Source of the DNA: Desulfallas thermosapovorans DSM 6562
GTDB lineage: Bacteria > Bacillota > Desulfotomaculia > Desulfotomaculales > Desulfallaceae
Length of the DNA stretch: 64,000 bases
Assembly (NCBI RefSeq): GCF_008124625.1
Contig: NZ_VNHM01000006.1
Location: 62,001-126,000 of the forward strand
Direction of reading: 5' to 3'
Made by a program: the position numbers and the translations under genes. The notes under the pieces were generated by a model. That model worked only from the letters and a program-made list of their open reading frames with translations. It was not told the origin of the DNA and did not search any database. This document shows, piece by piece, positions 62,020 through 64,000 of the stretch. Position 1 is the stretch's first letter. Each line of letters opens with the position of its first letter.

Positions 62020-62147
62020 ACCTGCTTCGGTGCCGGGTGTTGAAAGGTTAAAAACCTTTCAACACCCGGCATCTGTGTATGCACCGCAAAAGCCGGCCCA
62101 ACTTAGAGTTTATAAGTAGTTCCCGCACATACTTTTCCAACAGCCCC
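62020..62147 (+). repeat. dispersed structured repeat, copy C
   Basis: GCCGGGTGTTGAAAGGTT and AACCTTTCAACACCCGGC form a perfect 18-bp palindrome around AAAA. It is followed by ATCTGTGTATGCACCGCAAA, AGCCGGC and a tail ending near TTTTCCAACAGCCCCTTT. It lies between the broken chimera and the ferredoxin gene. It is the cleanest palindrome of the set. Confidence 0.75.
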
Positions 62148-62278
62148 TTTAAGTTTTATTCTCTTTTGGATCTTTACCCCGTCATGTTATACTGTTAAAT
62201 GAATCGGCACAGTATTTTGCAATTATATCGCTGATTAAAACCTTTTTATCGCAACGTTGAGGAAGGAACGAATGCTGA

Positions 62279-62905
62279 ATGAAATATGCGCAAGGAAAAG
62301 TAGGCCGCATATCTTTATTTATCATTAACAAATGCAAAGCCTGTCCCAACCGGGTAGCCGATTTGGAGCGGCTGGAGAATAAACTGCAACAGGTAATGAT
62401 GGACCGGGACTTTAACACCCGCCTGGGTGCCAAGCTGGATAAAGGCCGTCCCCTGCACCATCAAATGTTTCACCTGGCCCTGGCCGGTTGCCCCAATTCC
62501 TGCAGCCAACCCCAAATAAAGGATTTTGGAGTTCAAGGACAAGCCCGGCCGGAGGTGGGTGAAAGCTGCGACAAATGCGGTGCCTGTATTGAGGCGTGCA
62601 TGGAAGCGGCCATAAGTATAGGGGAAGATAAAGCGAGCATTGACCGTAATTTGTGCCTTAATTGTGGACAATGCAGCCGCGCCTGTCCCACCGGCGCATT
62701 GCAAATTGGCCGGGCCGGTTACAGGGTACTGGTGGGAGGCAAACTGGGCCGGCATCCCCGCCTGGCCTCGGAATTACTAGCCATGGCCACCGAAAACCAG
62801 GTGGTTGAAGCGCTGGAACACTGTGTGGAGCTGTTTATTAATGAAGGACGCCCCGGTGAAAGATTCGGCAGCGTCATAGAACGGACAGCCAAAATGCCAA
62901 GTTAG
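62279..62905 (+). CDS. small siroheme-reductase-like 4Fe-4S protein with ferredoxin domain
   Basis: The 208-aa protein carries cysteine groups like the siroheme/Fe4S4 site of sulfite and nitrite reductases: KCKACPNRV near residue 20 and [20 protein letters not shown] near 65. A two-cluster ferredoxin follows ([16 protein letters not shown] and [16 protein letters not shown]), and the C-terminus has [11 protein letters not shown]. It looks like the C-terminal half of a reductase joined to a ferredoxin, and is about half the normal length. Substrate is unknown; sulfite is one possibility. Confidence 0.8.
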   Translation: MKYAQGKVGRISLFIINKCKACPNRVADLERLENKLQQVMMDRDFNTRLGAKLDKGRPLHHQMFHLALAGCPNSCSQPQIKDFGVQGQARPEVGESCDKCGACIEACMEAAISIGEDKASIDRNLCLNCGQCSRACPTGALQIGRAGYRVLVGGKLGRHPRLASELLAMATENQVVEALEHCVELFINEGRPGERFGSVIERTAKMPS

Positions 62906-62916
62906 AGGGAGAAACC

Positions 62917-63624
62917 ATGTATCAATCCAAGGAAGAACGGGTCCATGACGTTTTTGAATCCATTTCCGATAAATACGATTTTATGAACTCGGTAATCAGC
63001 TTTCAGCAGCATAAAGCCTGGCGCAGGGATACCATGAAACGCATGGGGGTACGAAAGGGTCAAACCGCCCTGGATGTATGCTGCGGCACGGCTGACTGGA
63101 CCATCGCCCTGGCCGAAGCCGTTGGCCCCGAGGGTACGGTTTATGGCCTGGATTTCAGCCATAACATGCTGCAAATAGGCCGGGCCAAAGTAGAGGCTAA
63201 AAACCTGCAGCAGGTACAACTGGTTCATGGTAATGCCATGGAATTACCCTTTGCCGATAATTCCTTCGATCATGTCACCATTGGCTTCGGCCTGCGTAAC
63301 GTACCGGATTACCTGCAGGTACTGAAGGAGATGAGGCGGGTGGCCAAACCGGGCGGGCAAGTGGTCTGCCTGGAAACATCCCAGCCCACTATGCCGGTAT
63401 TCCGGCAGCTGTATTACCTTTATTTCAGCTATGTTATGCCGCTTTTAGGCAAACTGTTGGCCAAAAGCTACCGGCAATACTCCTGGTTGCAGGAATCGGC
63501 CAAAGATTTTCCCGGGCGCCGGGAACTGGGTGATTTATTCCGGCAGGCCGGGCTTGTGGATATAGAAATCAAGGCATATACCGGAGGAGTAGCCGCCATG
63601 CACCTGGGGCATAAACCCAAATAA
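62917..63624 (+). CDS. menG: demethylmenaquinone methyltransferase
   Basis: The 235-aa UbiE/MenG-family SAM-dependent methyltransferase makes menaquinone from demethylmenaquinone. Family blocks are [40 protein letters not shown] (SAM site), [20 protein letters not shown] and [14 protein letters not shown]. It begins 12 bp after the ferredoxin gene with AGGGAGA upstream. Menaquinone is the expected electron carrier for QmoAB, so it fits the sulfate reduction genes. Confidence 0.94.
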   Translation: MYQSKEERVHDVFESISDKYDFMNSVISFQQHKAWRRDTMKRMGVRKGQTALDVCCGTADWTIALAEAVGPEGTVYGLDFSHNMLQIGRAKVEAKNLQQVQLVHGNAMELPFADNSFDHVTIGFGLRNVPDYLQVLKEMRRVAKPGGQVVCLETSQPTMPVFRQLYYLYFSYVMPLLGKLLAKSYRQYSWLQESAKDFPGRRELGDLFRQAGLVDIEIKAYTGGVAAMHLGHKPK

Positions 63625-63634
63625 TTGAAATAGC

Positions 63635-63685
63635 AAAGGGACGGTTTCGCTGTGCATTAAAAGCTGCGAAACCGTCCCCTTGTTT
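63635..63685 (+). terminator. terminator after menG
   Basis: GGGACGGTTTCGC (63638-63650) pairs perfectly with GCGAAACCGTCCC (63666-63678), followed by CTTGTTTT. The stem is 13 bp. Confidence 0.75.
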
Positions 63686-63788
63686 TCCGAACAGCATAAT
63701 AACCCAGACAAAAAAAGGTACCAAATGTAATAATTATGTCCGGCCAAAGACAAAATAGCAATAACCTTTATTAACAAGGAGGATTTTT

Positions 63789-63929
63789 ATGCGTGGTGTA
63801 AAAAGAAACAATAAAGCAAAGAAAGAAAGCGCCACAATAAACCAGGGTTTAACAAGAAAAGAAGAACTGGACAGGGTCAGAGGATTCACCACTGTTATCG
63901 ACCCGGAGCGCGGCCCATCCAATAAATGA
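63789..63929 (+). CDS. small basic protein, unknown
   Basis: The 46-aa protein starts at ATG 63789 behind AACAAGGAGGATTTTT, a very strong ribosome site. It reads MRGVKRNNKAKKESATINQG and ends in TTVIDPERGPSNK; it is Lys/Arg-rich. I do not recognise it. The ribosome site and a following hairpin (63945-63982) support it. Confidence 0.6.
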   Translation: MRGVKRNNKAKKESATINQGLTRKEELDRVRGFTTVIDPERGPSNK

Positions 63930-63944
63930 TTTTAATGATTATCC

Positions 63945-63982
63945 CCGCCCGGCTATTAAATTCAAGCAAAAGCACCGGGCGG
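63945..63982 (+). terminator. hairpin after the small basic gene
   Basis: CCGCCCGG (63945-63952) pairs with CCGGGCGG (63975-63982), followed by TCCTTTAA. A weak T-run makes this a probable rather than certain terminator. Confidence 0.5.
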
Positions 63983-64000
63983 TCCTTTAATCAATAATAA

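Noticed and set aside
24085-62147. A CRISPR array based on the palindromic repeats
   Set aside because: The copies are single, kilobases apart, differ in sequence and have no regular spacers or cas genes.

Overview
The window looks like chromosomal DNA of an endospore-forming, sulfate-reducing Firmicute of the Desulfotomaculum lineage (Desulfotomaculum, Desulfoscipio, Desulfallas and relatives). Dissimilatory sulfate activation and reduction genes (sat, aprBA, qmoAB, dsrC) sit beside unmistakable spore genes (a SleB-type cortex hydrolase, a CotE-type coat protein, two CotS-type kinases, a D-Ala-D-Ala carboxypeptidase). In addition, qmoAB is followed by soluble hdrC/hdrB-like genes instead of a membrane qmoC, which is the arrangement known from Gram-positive sulfate reducers. 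No rRNA, tRNA or CRISPR array was seen.

Layout. 1-7.4 kb: a cut-off unknown gene, a patatin-like esterase behind a terminator-like hairpin, a tiny coiled-coil protein, a Fur/PerR regulator with its own promoter and operator-like dyad, a Na/Pi-type transporter, a penicillin-binding carboxypeptidase and feoAB. 7.4-19 kb: a chemoreceptor, a LarA-like racemase, a radical SAM protein, a TauE/SafE exporter with an unknown membrane partner, an acyl-CoA synthetase-like protein and an HtrA protease. 19.1-21.3 kb: an IS1634-like transposase gene that appears to have lost its two catalytic aspartates. 21.3-25.7 kb: two anion permeases around a CBS-domain protein. 26.1-35.8 kb: the sulfate reduction cluster on the minus strand (sat, gap, aprB, aprA, structured gap, qmoA, qmoB, hdrC, hdrB). 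36.2-49.7 kb: YkgJ, NifX-like, dsrC, Na/Pi-PhoU, SleB, ABC-F, HAD, YlbF, a third SLC13 permease, Tex and a ferritin-like protein. 50-57 kb: an Fsr-like MFS pump, hyuA/hyuB, a GntR regulator with a clear operator and a second TauE/SafE exporter. 57.2-61.3 kb: the spore-coat block. 61.5-64 kb: a broken crotonase/chemoreceptor chimera, a small siroheme-reductase-like ferredoxin, menG and a tiny basic protein.

How the genes work together. Sulfate enters through anion carriers (three SLC13/ArsB-type permeases, two Na/Pi-type carriers and two TauE/SafE proteins are present, substrates unproven). Sat makes APS and AprBA reduces it to sulfite. QmoAB with HdrCB is expected to pass electrons from menaquinol to AprBA, MenG makes the menaquinone, and DsrC carries sulfite-level sulfur in the last step (dsrAB is not in this window). 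FeoAB and Fur supply and control iron for the many Fe-S clusters.

Most unusual signals: (1) a dispersed element of about 65-140 bp present in five diverged copies, four of them capped by a palindrome, one with changed but still paired arms; (2) a densely structured 400-bp spacer between aprA and qmoA with a closed two-stem element, a long hairpin, a promoter-like sequence and a terminator; (3) a full-length transposase-like ORF with degenerate catalytic residues; (4) a crotonase N-terminus joined in frame, through one TGA, to a chemoreceptor C-terminus. All assignments come from reading the sequence by eye without database searches.
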